Positions 34,034 through 43,386 of a stretch of 64,000 bases of DNA are shown piece after piece. The DNA lies in NCBI RefSeq assembly GCF_037478305.1, contig NZ_JBBGAZ010000003.1:124001-188000 (forward strand), in the 5' to 3' direction. Position 1 is the stretch's first letter, and every line of letters starts with the position of its first letter. The translations under genes and the position numbers were made by a program. Below the pieces are notes generated by a model that was given only the letters and a program-made list of their open reading frames with translations, was not told the origin of the DNA and ran no database searches. This DNA is from Cognatishimia coralii. Lineage in GTDB: Bacteria; Pseudomonadota; Alphaproteobacteria; Rhodobacterales; Rhodobacteraceae.

Positions 34034-35812
34034 ATGTTATCGATGCGTTGTAAGTTTCTTTCTTTTGTCTTTGCCCTGCTGCTTTGTGCGCAATTTGCGT
34101 CGGCGCAATCAAGTGGCGTTTGGGTACAGATCAAAGCCCGCCCGAGCCTGACCGAGGCCACCGTCGAAGCGCAACGATATGCGCAGGATCTTGAGGACGT
34201 GAATGGGTTCGCTCTGGGTGGCGGCTGGTACGCGATCGCGCTTGGGCCATTTGACCGCGTGACAGCGGATCGTCGGCTGCGAGACTTGCGCCGGCGCAAT
34301 CTCATCCCGCGCGATTCCTACATCACCTTCTCTTCGGCGTTTGACGAACAATTCTGGCCTCTGAATACCACGCTCGGGGCGGCACCAGCGGTCGCCGCGA
34401 CCGAAGAAGAGGCAGTGGCTGAAGAAACCGCGACCACGGAAGTGGTGGCAACGCCAGTTCCAGTTGTCCCAGAAGAACCAGAGTTCAGAGATCCCGGCGA
34501 AACGGTTCGCGAAGCGCGGGCATCGGAAGATCAGCTCAATCGCGAGCAAAAGAAAGATCTGCAGCGCCTGTTGCAATGGGCTGGCTTCTACAATTCCGCA
34601 ATCGACGGCGCATATGGGCGCGGAACCCGCAACGCGATGGCTGCGTGGCAGGAAGACAACGGATATGAGCCAACCGGCGTCATGTCGACCCTGCAGCGCG
34701 CCGAGATCCTGCGGGCCTATAATGCGATCCTGGACGGTATGGACATGCGTCTGGTGACTGAGTTTGACTCTGGCATCGAGATCCAGATCCCGACCGGTGT
34801 TGTCACGAAGACAGACCCTATCTACCCCTTTGTCACCTTCAAACCACGCGGCGACATTGACGCGCAGGTGATCCTGATTTCCCAGGACGGCAACCGCACG
34901 ACGCTGGCAGGCCTCTATGAGATCATGCAAACGCTCAAGATTGTGCCGCTGGACGGTGATCGTCGTCTGACCAAGAACGGTTTCACTCTGGAAGGCGCGG
35001 ATGACGAGATCGTTTCGTTCACCGAAGTCGGCCTGCGGGATGGTCAAATCAAAGGCTTCACCCTTGTCTGGCCGACTGGAGACGAAGAACGCCGCCGCCG
35101 GATCCTTGGTGAAATGCGGACATCTTTCACCCGCATCGGTGGGACTTTGGCACCGGATGCGGGGCTTGAATTGCTGGATGACATCGACCTGCTGTCTGGT
35201 CTGGAAGTACGCCGTCCGAAATTCTCGCGCACCGGCTTTTTCACTGATGGCGCGGGTACGGTTGTGACGACAACTGAGGCCATTGGCACCTGCCAGCGCA
35301 TCACGGTGAATGAAGACTACGAGGCCGAAGTCGTTGGTCAGGAAGACAGCCTCGGTGTTGCCGTCCTGCGCCCGAAAGAACGTATCGCGCCGATTTCCGT
35401 GGCAACCTTCCGCGCCTCGGCTCTGCCGCGCACGTCTGAGGTTGCGGTTGCGGGCTATTCCTTTGAAGGCCTTCTGGGCGCGCCGACCCTTACCTATGGC
35501 ACCGTCCAGGATCTTCGCGGTCTGGGCGGAGAGACGGAGCTGACCCGTCTGGCTCTGGCGCCGCAACCGGGTGATGCGGGTGGGCCGGTCTTTGACATAG
35601 GTGGCAATGTGGTCGGCATGCTGATGGCGCGCGACACTGGCGCTCGGCAATTGCCAAATGATGTGAGCCTTAAAGCTGACTCTGACGCGATCCAATCGCT
35701 CTTGGCGGCTTCGGGCCTTAGCGCGGCGAGTGGCGACCAACTGGGTGCGCTCGATCCGGTTGATCTTACTGAATATGCAGGGGAAATGACCGTTTTGGTC
35801 AGCTGCTGGTAA
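34034..35812 (+). CDS. Secreted SPOR/peptidoglycan-binding protein with a degenerate trypsin-like domain
   Basis: 592 residues from ATG 34034 (ATG 34043 is equally possible). Signal peptide 1-25 ends F-A-S-A-Q. A SPOR-like domain (~27-105) and an Ala/Glu/Pro linker follow, then a PG_binding_1 domain (~170-225, Q-W-A-G-F-Y-N-S-A-I-D-G-A-Y-G). The C-terminal ~220 residues have the trypsin fold, but the serine site reads G-D-A-G-G-P, the histidine region V-V-T-T-T-E-A, and the aspartate region S-L-G-V-A-V-L. All three triad residues therefore appear replaced, so it is probably a pseudoprotease bound to septal or wall glycan. Terminated by the stem at 35834. Confidence 0.85.
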   Translation: MLSMRCKFLSFVFALLLCAQFASAQSSGVWVQIKARPSLTEATVEAQRYAQDLEDVNGFALGGGWYAIALGPFDRVTADRRLRDLRRRNLIPRDSYITFSSAFDEQFWPLNTTLGAAPAVAATEEEAVAEETATTEVVATPVPVVPEEPEFRDPGETVREARASEDQLNREQKKDLQRLLQWAGFYNSAIDGAYGRGTRNAMAAWQEDNGYEPTGVMSTLQRAEILRAYNAILDGMDMRLVTEFDSGIEIQIPTGVVTKTDPIYPFVTFKPRGDIDAQVILISQDGNRTTLAGLYEIMQTLKIVPLDGDRRLTKNGFTLEGADDEIVSFTEVGLRDGQIKGFTLVWPTGDEERRRRILGEMRTSFTRIGGTLAPDAGLELLDDIDLLSGLEVRRPKFSRTGFFTDGAGTVVTTTEAIGTCQRITVNEDYEAEVVGQEDSLGVAVLRPKERIAPISVATFRASALPRTSEVAVAGYSFEGLLGAPTLTYGTVQDLRGLGGETELTRLALAPQPGDAGGPVFDIGGNVVGMLMARDTGARQLPNDVSLKADSDAIQSLLAASGLSAASGDQLGALDPVDLTEYAGEMTVLVSCW

Positions 35813-35833
35813 TAAAGCCACCAAACAGAAACA

Positions 35834-35865
35834 AAGCCCCGGGCATCTGCTCCGGGGCTTTTTTG
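35834..35865. terminator. Rho-independent terminator shared by the protease-like gene and hisG
   Basis: AAGCCCCGG and CCGGGGCTT with a 9-nt loop, followed by T6 on the plus strand. It sits between convergent genes; on the minus strand the trailing tract is TTTGTTTC. Confidence 0.85.
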
Positions 35866-35866
35866 T

Positions 35867-36565
35867 TTAGTTCTCAATCCCGAGTTGTTCAACCAGGCGA
35901 GTCAGGATTGCTTTCTCTCCGTCATCAACCGGGGCTTTGCGCGACTTGAAGAGCGTCGCTTGGGACTTCAACATCAACCCATCCGACAGGATTTTGAGGT
36001 GATTGGCCCGCAGAGTCTCGCCCGTTGAGGTGATGTCCGCGACGGCTTCGGCGGTGAGGTTCTTGATCGTGCCTTCGGTCGCGCCTTGGCTATCAACAAG
36101 CTGATAGTCCGCCACGCCTGCGTCCCGCAGAAACTCTCGCACCAGCCGGTGATACTTCGTCGCAATCCTCAGGCGGAATCCGTGGGTTTTGCGAAAGGCC
36201 GCGGCCACGGCGTCCAGATCATCCAGCGTTTCCACATCGACCCAGCAGGCAGGGACCGCAAGGATCAGATCCGCTCCGCCAAAGCCAAGTGGTGCGAGTT
36301 CTTTGACCTGCTGCTCCCACATCCCCAGCTTTTCGCGCACCAGATCGGTCCCTGTGACACCCAGATGGATCCGACCCGCGGACAACTCACGCGGGATTTC
36401 TCCGGCGCTGAGCAAGACCAGTTCAACACCTTCAATCCCGTCGACCTTGCCCGCATATTCGCGATCAGATCCGGTCCGTGCGAGCGAAATCCCACGTGCA
36501 CCAAACCAGTCAAAGGTCTTTTCCATCAAACGGCCCTTAGAGGGCACACCCAGCTTGATCGTCAT
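35867..36565 (-). CDS. hisG: ATP phosphoribosyltransferase, short form
   Basis: 232 residues, the short HisG that lacks the C-terminal regulatory domain and needs HisZ. Motifs include L-G-V-P-S-K-G-R-L, G-V-T-G-T-D-L-V-R-E near 69-78, and a PRPP-binding region D-S-Q-G-A-T-E-G-T-I near 158-167. It condenses ATP and PRPP in the first step of histidine synthesis. Its start overlaps the hisZ stop (ATGA). Third gene of hisS-hisZ-hisG. Confidence 0.96.
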   Translation of the reverse strand: MTIKLGVPSKGRLMEKTFDWFGARGISLARTGSDREYAGKVDGIEGVELVLLSAGEIPRELSAGRIHLGVTGTDLVREKLGMWEQQVKELAPLGFGGADLILAVPACWVDVETLDDLDAVAAAFRKTHGFRLRIATKYHRLVREFLRDAGVADYQLVDSQGATEGTIKNLTAEAVADITSTGETLRANHLKILSDGLMLKSQATLFKSRKAPVDDGEKAILTRLVEQLGIEN

Positions 36566-37647
36566 ACCGAGCCCTCCAGTTGCAGGACCACTTCGGGGCG
36601 GATGACGCCTCCGACGGCGGGAATTTCGTTGCCTTGGCCCAAGACCCTCGTCAGCGCGTCATAGCGCCCGCCCGAGGCCACGGCGGGAAGATCGCCACGC
36701 TGATCAGAATAGAACCCAAAGACGAAGCCGTCGTAGTATTCCATGCTGGTGCGCCCATAGCTGGCCTCAAATTCCAGCGCCTCGACGTCGACGCCGCGCT
36801 CAGACAAGGCTCGGATGCGGTGTTCCAATCGCGTGACGGCGCCGCTGATCGCGGGCATGTCAACGGCGATGTCGCGCAGACGATCCAGCGCATACGGCAG
36901 GGTTTCGCGGACGTTCAGCAACTCGTCGATCAGGTCAACCTGAACTGCCGAAATTGGTTCCGCAGCGGTGTCTTCTTTGATCGCCGCAATCCGGGCTTCG
37001 ATCTCATCCGCGCCACGCAGACCGATCATTGGGCCTGCCTCGGCAAACGGATCAGCGGAGGAAGCCAATTTGGCGCGATGGCTGTCCGAAGGCGTTGGTT
37101 TGGCAAACCGATCCAGCAAAGCGCGGAACCGGCGCGGCCGCCAGAGATGACGCGCGAGGGCTGCCTTGCGACGCTCGGTGGTCTCAAGGCCTGCAACCGC
37201 TGCGGCCAAAAGGCCGATGTCACCGGTTGCGGCCCGCAGGTCCAAATGCGCCACGGCATCGCGCACGAGGGTAAAGACCTCGGCATCCGCAGCAGCTGGG
37301 TTTTGACGATCAAAGACCTCATAGCCGACCTGCGTGTATTCATTGGCGCGGCTGCTATCGTCTTCTTGGCGACGGAAGACCTCGCCGGAATAGGTATAGC
37401 GCGCGGGCTCTGCCCCTTCAGCCATATGCATCTGCACAACAGGCACCGTGAAATCCGGGCGCAGCATCTGCTCGCCCAAAAGCGCATCTGAGGTCACATA
37501 GGCGCGGCCCCGAATGTCCTCGCCATAGAGGTCCAAGAGCACTTCGGCCGGCTGCAGAACCGAGGTTTCGGCGACGGTTGCCCCCGCCGCTTCAAACCCC
37601 GCCCGCAGTTCAGCGGCGCGTGCGCGGATCTTTGCTTTGTCAGCCAT
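36562..37647 (-). CDS. hisZ: ATP phosphoribosyltransferase regulatory subunit
   Basis: 361 residues resembling the catalytic core of histidyl-tRNA synthetase (class II fold) but without its anticodon-binding domain. The motif-2-like region Y-S-G-E-V-F-R-R-Q-E and the C-terminal A-S-G-G-R-Y-D-A-L are visible. HisZ forms a complex with short HisG and gives histidine feedback control. It sits between hisS and hisG (3-bp gap and 4-bp overlap), the usual order in Rhodobacterales. Confidence 0.94.
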   Translation of the reverse strand: MADKAKIRARAAELRAGFEAAGATVAETSVLQPAEVLLDLYGEDIRGRAYVTSDALLGEQMLRPDFTVPVVQMHMAEGAEPARYTYSGEVFRRQEDDSSRANEYTQVGYEVFDRQNPAAADAEVFTLVRDAVAHLDLRAATGDIGLLAAAVAGLETTERRKAALARHLWRPRRFRALLDRFAKPTPSDSHRAKLASSADPFAEAGPMIGLRGADEIEARIAAIKEDTAAEPISAVQVDLIDELLNVRETLPYALDRLRDIAVDMPAISGAVTRLEHRIRALSERGVDVEALEFEASYGRTSMEYYDGFVFGFYSDQRGDLPAVASGGRYDALTRVLGQGNEIPAVGGVIRPEVVLQLEGSV

Positions 37648-37650
37648 GGC

Positions 37651-39144
37651 TTAGTCTTCCGCTTGCGCCGCAAGGATCTCGCGCACCTTTGCGACCAAGT
37701 CGCCCCGCGGCACTTCGAACTGGCTTGGGCGTTCTTTCCATTCCTCAAGCGTGGCGCTTTCGGCGATTTTGGCACCCAGGATCAGGTCTTTGATCTGGAT
37801 GACGCCATTGGCCTTTTCATCGCCGCCTTCGATGACCGCAATAGGAGAATTCCGCTTGTCCGCATATTTCAGCTGATTGCCAAAGTTCTTTGGATTGCCA
37901 AGATAGACTTCGGCCCGAATGCCCGCGTTGCGCAGCTCTGTGACCATGGCTTGGTAATCCGCCATGCGGTCGCGATCCATGACGGTCACGACCACTGGGC
38001 CGGTGACCGCGCCACCAATACGGCCCTTTTCACGCAGAGCTGCGAGCAGACGATCCACGCCAATCGAAACACCCGTTGCAGGAACCGATTGGCCCGTGAA
38101 GCGTTTCACAAGGTCATCATAGCGCCCCCCACCAGAAACAGAGCCAAACTGACGTTTGCGCCCCTTTTCGTCGAAGATCTCAAAGGTCAGCTCTGCCTCG
38201 AAAACGGGGCCCGTGTAGTAGCCCAGACCGCGCACCACAGAGGGGTCAATTTCGATGCGGTCGCTGCCGTAGCCGCCTGCTGCCAAGAGGTCTCCGATCT
38301 GCTCAAGCTCTGCGATGCCTTCGGCACCAATGGCCGAACTACCGACTGCGCCGCGCAGGTTCTCGAAGGTCTTGGCCACATCCGCAGCTTTCGATGTGAG
38401 GAAGGCAATAACAGGTTCGGCTTGATCGTCGCTGAGACCAACGCCATCGATGAAAGCACCGGAGGCATCCAGACGACCTTTGGTCAAAAGTTCGCGCACG
38501 CCCGCCTCGCCAACTTTGTCGAACTTGTCGATGGTCCGCAGCACGTTATCTCGGGCGGCTTGATCGTCGCCAAGACCCATAGCTTCAAGGACGCCATTGA
38601 GGACCTTACGGTTGTTCACGCGGACCAGATAGTCTCCGCGTGGAATGCCAACGGTTTCCAGCGTGTCGCTGAGCATGGCACAGATCTCGGCGTCCGCGCC
38701 CATCGAGGCAGTGCCCACAGTGTCTGCGTCACACTGATAGAACTGACGATAACGACCTGGTCCTGGCTTTTCGTTGCGCCAAACCGGTCCCATCGCATAG
38801 CGGCGATACGGGGTCGGCAGGTCATTGCGATGTTGCGCGTAGACGCGCGCCAAAGGGGCTGTCAGGTCATAGCGCAGGGCCATCCAATCGCCCTGCCCGT
38901 CTTCATCGGCCTCTTGCCAGGCAAAGACACCTTCGTTGGGGCGGTCCACATCGGGCAGAAATTTGCCAAGCGCCTCGACGGTTTCCACCGCAGCGCTCTC
39001 CAAGGCCTCAAAACCATAGCGATGATAAACCCCTGCAATCTGATGCAGCATTTCGGCGCGTTCAGTCACTTCGCTGCCGAAATAGTCGCGGAAACCCTTG
39101 GGCGTCTGAGCCTTAGGGCGCGGGGCTTTCTTTACTTTGGCCAT
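37651..39144 (-). CDS. hisS: Histidine-tRNA ligase
   Basis: 497 residues. Class II motifs: K-G-F-R-D-Y-F near 16-22, motif 2 M-G-P-V-W-R-N-E-K-P-G-P-G-R-Y-R-Q-F, histidine-binding G-L-G-Y-Y-T-G-P-V-F-E, and motif 3 S-I-G-V-D-R-L. A C-terminal anticodon-binding domain follows (V-V-V-T-V-M-D-R-D). The basic N-terminal extension (K-V-K-K-A-P-R-P-K) is typical of alphaproteobacterial HisS. First gene of a three-gene operon. Confidence 0.97.
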   Translation of the reverse strand: MAKVKKAPRPKAQTPKGFRDYFGSEVTERAEMLHQIAGVYHRYGFEALESAAVETVEALGKFLPDVDRPNEGVFAWQEADEDGQGDWMALRYDLTAPLARVYAQHRNDLPTPYRRYAMGPVWRNEKPGPGRYRQFYQCDADTVGTASMGADAEICAMLSDTLETVGIPRGDYLVRVNNRKVLNGVLEAMGLGDDQAARDNVLRTIDKFDKVGEAGVRELLTKGRLDASGAFIDGVGLSDDQAEPVIAFLTSKAADVAKTFENLRGAVGSSAIGAEGIAELEQIGDLLAAGGYGSDRIEIDPSVVRGLGYYTGPVFEAELTFEIFDEKGRKRQFGSVSGGGRYDDLVKRFTGQSVPATGVSIGVDRLLAALREKGRIGGAVTGPVVVTVMDRDRMADYQAMVTELRNAGIRAEVYLGNPKNFGNQLKYADKRNSPIAVIEGGDEKANGVIQIKDLILGAKIAESATLEEWKERPSQFEVPRGDLVAKVREILAAQAED

Positions 39145-39196
39145 CTCTCTGGTCCTTGGTTCAAATAATGCCTGCCCCTTAGCAGCCCCCTAGGTG

Positions 39197-39254
39197 GCAG
39201 GCAACCGAAAGCCTGTCGGCTTGCCTGCGGCGCGGATATTTGTGGCAAGAGAAT
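39197..39254 (-). repeat. Dispersed box-plus-hairpin repeat, copy E
   Basis: Read on the minus strand: box TCTCTTGCC-AC-AAATATCC (39252-39234), then a long hairpin with arms GCAGGCAA/TTGCCTGC and inner CCGA/TCGG (39228-39197). It lies between divergent hisS and slyX, so a terminator role is less natural here than for the copies at gene ends. Confidence 0.7.
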
Positions 39255-39297
39255 GAGGGGGATTGCGGGGGCTTTGCGCGCGGCTTATGTGGAGAGC

Positions 39298-39492
39298 ATG
39301 GAAAAGCTAGAAGAACAGATCGCCCATTTGACCCGCACGGTTGAGGAACTGTCGGACGTGATTGCGCGTCAGGATACGGAACTGGTGCTGCTGAAGCGGC
39401 GGGTTCAGATGCTGTTGGAGCGCGAGGCGGATCGGGAGTCGGCGGGCTCGGGTGGCGTTGTTCTGGGGGATGAGCGGCCGCCGCATTATTGA
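39298..39492 (+). CDS. slyX: SlyX-family protein
   Basis: 64 residues. ATG 39298 has GGAG 4 bp upstream; earlier in-frame codons give a low-quality extension overlapping the repeat. The sequence is one long coiled coil (E-E-Q-I-A-H-L-T-R-T-V-E-E-L-S-D-V-I) followed by the C-terminal P-P-H-Y that is characteristic of SlyX. Role not established. It is convergent with dnaE, 39 bp apart. Confidence 0.9.
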   Translation: MEKLEEQIAHLTRTVEELSDVIARQDTELVLLKRRVQMLLEREADRESAGSGGVVLGDERPPHY

Positions 39493-39531
39493 GCGAAGAG
39501 CCGAGCGGCAGCGCGCGATGCGCGAGCTGCT

Positions 39532-42500
39532 TTAGTAATCCTCCACCGCCATCACCCCATCAATATGTTTGATCGCGCCGCGGAGTTGCGGGTTCACGGG
39601 GTATTCGTTGCCCGTATCGATCTCGACTTCGCCGGGGAGGTCTCCGCTCATCATGGTAAAGACAACCGGGCCTTTGGGGCCAGACTTGGCCGCGTGACGT
39701 TCGCGTTCAAGAATGCTGGCGACTGTGCCAACTGCTTCGACGCCTTCGACATAGATCTTGAGCCCTGACGACCCTGCATCCGCAACCACCGTATCAATCG
39801 GGCCGATGGATTTGGCGAGAAGCTTGAGCTGGTCGGCTTCCATTGTGGCCTCGGCCGTGACGACGACTTTGGAGCCGACGTCGAGATATTCGCGTGACTT
39901 TTCAAGCGTTTCGCTGAAAATTGTGATTTCATATGCGCCTGTGGGGTCAGAGAGCTGGGCAAAGGCAAAGCGGTTGCCGCGGGCGGATTTGCGTTCTTGG
40001 CGGCCGGACACGCGGCCCGCGATTTTCGCAACGCAAGGCCCGCCACGTGCCTTTTCGGTCAGCTCATCCAACGTCAGAACCTGCTTGCGTTTGAGCGCGC
40101 CCATATAGTCTTCGAGCGGGTGGCCTGAGAGGAAGAAGCCGATGGCTTTGGCTTCCTCATCCAGTTTCTCGGCGGGCAGCCAATCGGCCACTTTGCTAAG
40201 GCGCGGCTCGGGCAGGTCATCACCTGCTTCGCCAAAGAGGCTGACTTGGTTTGAGGCCTTTTGTTCATGGATCGCGGCGGAATAGTTCACGAGTTGCTCA
40301 AGGCTTTCGAAGACTTTGCGGCGGTTGCGGTCGAGTTGGTCGAACGCACCAGACCGCGCGAGCATTTCTAGTGGGCGTTTTCCCACGCGTTTCAGGTCGA
40401 CGCGGCGGGCGAAATCAAAGAGCGTTGCGAAGGGTTTGTCGACACCATCAACTTTGCGGCCTTCGGTCACCAAGGTCATCGCCTCGACACCAACGTTTTT
40501 CAACGCGCCCAGCGCATAGACCAGAGCGCCGTCGACCACCGTAAACATCGCCTCGGAGCGGTTCACGCAGGGCGGTACCCAGGGCAGGCCCAGCGCCTTT
40601 TTGACCTCTTCGAAATAGACCGCGAGCTTGTCTGTGAGGTGGATATCGCAGTTCATCACGCCGCCCATGAACTCTACCGGGTGATTGGCCTTGAGCCAGG
40701 CGGTGTAGTAGCTCACGACCGCATAGGCCGCCGCGTGGGATTTGTTGAAGCCGTAGTTGGCGAACTTTTCCAAGAGGTCGAAGACCTCGGAGGCTTTCTT
40801 TTTGTCGACGCCGTTTTCGGCGGCCCCTGCTTCGAATTTCGGACGTTCCGCGTCCATCGCTTCCTTAATTTTTTTACCCATGGCGCGGCGGAGCAGATCC
40901 GCGCCGCCAAGGCTATAGCCCGCCATCACCTGAGCGATCTGCATAACCTGTTCCTGATAGACGATAATCCCTTGAGTTTCCTCAAGAATATGGTCGATCA
41001 GGGGGTGCACAGATTCGATTTCACGCAGCCCGTTTTTGACTTCACAATAGGTCGGGATGTTCTCCATCGGACCGGGACGATACAGCGCCACGAGTGCCAC
41101 GATATCCTCGATACAGGTGGGCTTCATGCGCTTGAGCGCGTCCATCATGCCGGTGGATTCCACCTGGAACACGGCGACGGTTTTCGCGGCGGCGTAGAGT
41201 TTGTAGGTGGCCTCATCATCCAGCGGGATAGCGTTGATCTCGTTCACCGCGCCTTCTGGCGGGTCGTAGAGCTGAACGCCCTCGGCAGTCACATGGATGT
41301 CGCGGCCGGATTTCTTGATCAGTTTGACGGCGTTCTCGACCACGGTCAGAGTTTTCAGACCCAAGAAGTCAAACTTCACAAGCCCCGCCTGCTCGACCCA
41401 TTTCATGTTGAACTGGGTGGCCGGCATATCCGAGCGCGGGTCTTGGTAGAGCGGCACCAGAGCATCTAGCGGTCGGTCTCCGATCACCACGCCGGCGGCG
41501 TGGGTGGAGGCGTTGCGCAAAAGGCCCTCCACCTGCATGCCGTATTTCAGAAGTCGGTCCACGACCTCTTCTGATTTGGCTTCCTCGCGCAGGCGTGGTT
41601 CGTCCTTTAGCGCCTTTTCGATGGAGACAGGTTTGACGCCCTCGACCGGGATCATTTTGGACAGGCGATCCACCTGCCCATAGGGCATCTGCAGAACACG
41701 ACCAATGTCGCGCACCGCAGCTTTGGACAAAAGCGCACCGAAGGTGATGATCTGCCCGACTTTGTCACGGCCATATTTTTCCTGCACATAGCGGATGACC
41801 TCTTCGCGGCGGTCCATACAGAAGTCGATGTCGAAGTCAGGCATCGAGACCCGTTCGGGGTTGAGGAACCGCTCAAACAGCAACGAATAGCGCAGCGGAT
41901 CCAAGTCGGTGATCGTGAGCGCATAGGCCACGAGCGAGCCTGCACCAGAGCCCCGGCCCGGCCCCACAGGGATACCCTGATCTTTGCCCCATTGGATAAA
42001 GTCTGCAACGATCAGGAAGTAGCCCGGGAAGCCCATGCCCTCGATGATGCCCAGCTCGAAATCGAGTCGTTCTTGGTATTCTTCGACAGAGACCGCATGA
42101 GGGATAACGGCCAGTCGCTTTTGCAGGCCTTCATTAGCGATACGGCGGAGTTCGGCGACCTCGTCATCGGCGAATTTCGGTAGGATCGGATCGCGGCGAT
42201 ATGTGGCAAAGGCGCAGCGTTTGGCGATTTCGACCGTGTTCTCAATCGCTTCGGGCAGGTCGGCGAAGAGCGTGATCATCTCTTGCTGCGACTTGAAGTA
42301 ATGCTGGTTGGTCAGGCGACGGCGGCCATCCGCCTGATCCACATAGGCGCCCTCGGCGATACAGATCAGCGCGTCATGGGCCTCATACATCTCAGTCTTT
42401 GGGAAATAGACGTCATTCGTGGCCACCAGCGGGATGTCTCGCGCATAGGCCATTTCGACAAAACCGCGCTCTGTCAGTCGCTCGGCCTGCGGCGCGCCGT

Positions 42501-43050
42501 CTTCTCCGGGGTGACGTTGCAGTTCCACATAGAGGCGGTCGCCAAAAATCTGATGCAGACGCTCCATCATCGCTTCGGCGGCGGGACGTTGGCCTTGTTG
42601 TAGCAGACGACCGATAGGGCCGTCCGGGCCTCCGGTCAGACAGATGAGACCACCTGATTGTGCCTCGAGTTCCTCCATGGTGACTTGCGGCATCTGCCCG
42701 CCTTTATCGACATAGAGGCAGGAGGAGAGCTTCATAAGGTTCTCATAGCCCTCTTCGCGCTGGCTCAGCAAAACCAAAGGCGCGGGCGCGGGTTTTTGTG
42801 TGCGACCCGAGGGATCGTCATAGGGCATTTGCAGATCGACCTGACAGCCGACAATCGGCTGCACCCCTGCCCCTTGCGCGCCGACGGAAAACTCCAGAGC
42901 CGCGAACATATTATTGGTGTCGGTGATCGCGACGGCGGGCATATCCATATCCGCACAAAGCCCCGGCAGTTTCTTGACGCGCATCGCGCCTTCCAGCAGG
43001 GAATATTCGGTATGGACGCGGAGGTGGATGAATCGGGGTTGGCTGCTCAT
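39532..43050 (-). CDS. dnaE: DNA polymerase III alpha subunit (DnaE1)
   Basis: 1172 residues. The N-terminal PHP domain starts F-I-H-L-R-V-H-T-E-Y-S-L-L-E-G. The C-family palm carries P-D-F-D-I-D-F, with G-P-G-R-G-S-G-A-G-S before it. Helix-hairpin-helix and OB-fold (A-K-I-A-G-R-V-S-G-R-Q-E-R-K-S) regions lie in the C-terminal third. This is the replicative polymerase core subunit. Length and motifs match DnaE1 rather than the error-prone ImuC/DnaE2. Monocistronic. Confidence 0.97.
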   Translation of the reverse strand: MSSQPRFIHLRVHTEYSLLEGAMRVKKLPGLCADMDMPAVAITDTNNMFAALEFSVGAQGAGVQPIVGCQVDLQMPYDDPSGRTQKPAPAPLVLLSQREEGYENLMKLSSCLYVDKGGQMPQVTMEELEAQSGGLICLTGGPDGPIGRLLQQGQRPAAEAMMERLHQIFGDRLYVELQRHPGEDGAPQAERLTERGFVEMAYARDIPLVATNDVYFPKTEMYEAHDALICIAEGAYVDQADGRRRLTNQHYFKSQQEMITLFADLPEAIENTVEIAKRCAFATYRRDPILPKFADDEVAELRRIANEGLQKRLAVIPHAVSVEEYQERLDFELGIIEGMGFPGYFLIVADFIQWGKDQGIPVGPGRGSGAGSLVAYALTITDLDPLRYSLLFERFLNPERVSMPDFDIDFCMDRREEVIRYVQEKYGRDKVGQIITFGALLSKAAVRDIGRVLQMPYGQVDRLSKMIPVEGVKPVSIEKALKDEPRLREEAKSEEVVDRLLKYGMQVEGLLRNASTHAAGVVIGDRPLDALVPLYQDPRSDMPATQFNMKWVEQAGLVKFDFLGLKTLTVVENAVKLIKKSGRDIHVTAEGVQLYDPPEGAVNEINAIPLDDEATYKLYAAAKTVAVFQVESTGMMDALKRMKPTCIEDIVALVALYRPGPMENIPTYCEVKNGLREIESVHPLIDHILEETQGIIVYQEQVMQIAQVMAGYSLGGADLLRRAMGKKIKEAMDAERPKFEAGAAENGVDKKKASEVFDLLEKFANYGFNKSHAAAYAVVSYYTAWLKANHPVEFMGGVMNCDIHLTDKLAVYFEEVKKALGLPWVPPCVNRSEAMFTVVDGALVYALGALKNVGVEAMTLVTEGRKVDGVDKPFATLFDFARRVDLKRVGKRPLEMLARSGAFDQLDRNRRKVFESLEQLVNYSAAIHEQKASNQVSLFGEAGDDLPEPRLSKVADWLPAEKLDEEAKAIGFFLSGHPLEDYMGALKRKQVLTLDELTEKARGGPCVAKIAGRVSGRQERKSARGNRFAFAQLSDPTGAYEITIFSETLEKSREYLDVGSKVVVTAEATMEADQLKLLAKSIGPIDTVVADAGSSGLKIYVEGVEAVGTVASILERERHAAKSGPKGPVVFTMMSGDLPGEVEIDTGNEYPVNPQLRGAIKHIDGVMAVEDY

Positions 43051-43386
43051 GGGGGCAAAGCTAGCTCACAGAGACGCGCGGGGAAACGGGTGAATCCGCT
43101 GTGATGTGCCTAAAATTTCGGCGCGGTCTTGGCCGAAGGACTTTCTTGGATTGCAACACAATCAAGTCGATTATCTTGAGTCTCAAGGGATTAAGGTGTG
43201 GTCGCCCACGGCCCACCCCGCGCACCAATTGTGCAAACGCTTGGAAAACAGGCTCTTTTGTCTTGCCACGACGGGTGCGCTGTTTCTATCCTGAAAATAG
43301 TTACACCCAGGGGGCCGCGGATCTTCTACGTCGCATCGAAGTTCCGCACCAAGGCATGACATCGGTAAGGCGACGGGTTCTATCAC
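43051..43386. other. 336-bp divergent intergenic region between dnaE and the xdh operon
   Basis: No convincing gene. It must hold promoters for both dnaE and xdhA. Two adjacent inverted repeats are seen: CTTGGATTG-N5-CAATCAAG (43145-43166, one unpaired G in the left arm) and CTTGA-GTC-TCAAG (43175-43187), the second containing a GANTC site. No purine-riboswitch motif was recognised upstream of xdhA. Confidence 0.5.
43145..43187. promoter_or_regulatory. Paired inverted repeats upstream of xdhA
   Basis: GATTG-N5-CAATC with flanking CTT/AAG, then 8 bp later the 13-bp palindrome CTTGAGTCTCAAG. Both lie 200-240 bp upstream of xdhA. Candidate operators for purine-responsive control of the operon, or for dnaE. 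GAGTC is also a CcrM target. Confidence 0.4.

Noticed and set aside
34109..35824. 571-codon frame antisense to the protease-like gene
   Set aside because: Arg/Gln/His-rich composition typical of an antisense reading of a GC-rich gene; the plus-strand frame has a signal peptide and three recognisable domains.
37663..39168. 501-codon frame antisense to hisS
   Set aside because: hisS carries all class II synthetase motifs in the same interval; the opposite frame has none.
43188..43386. Purine riboswitch upstream of xdhA
   Set aside because: No three-stem purine aptamer core was recognised in the leader; the visible repeats are short DNA palindromes.
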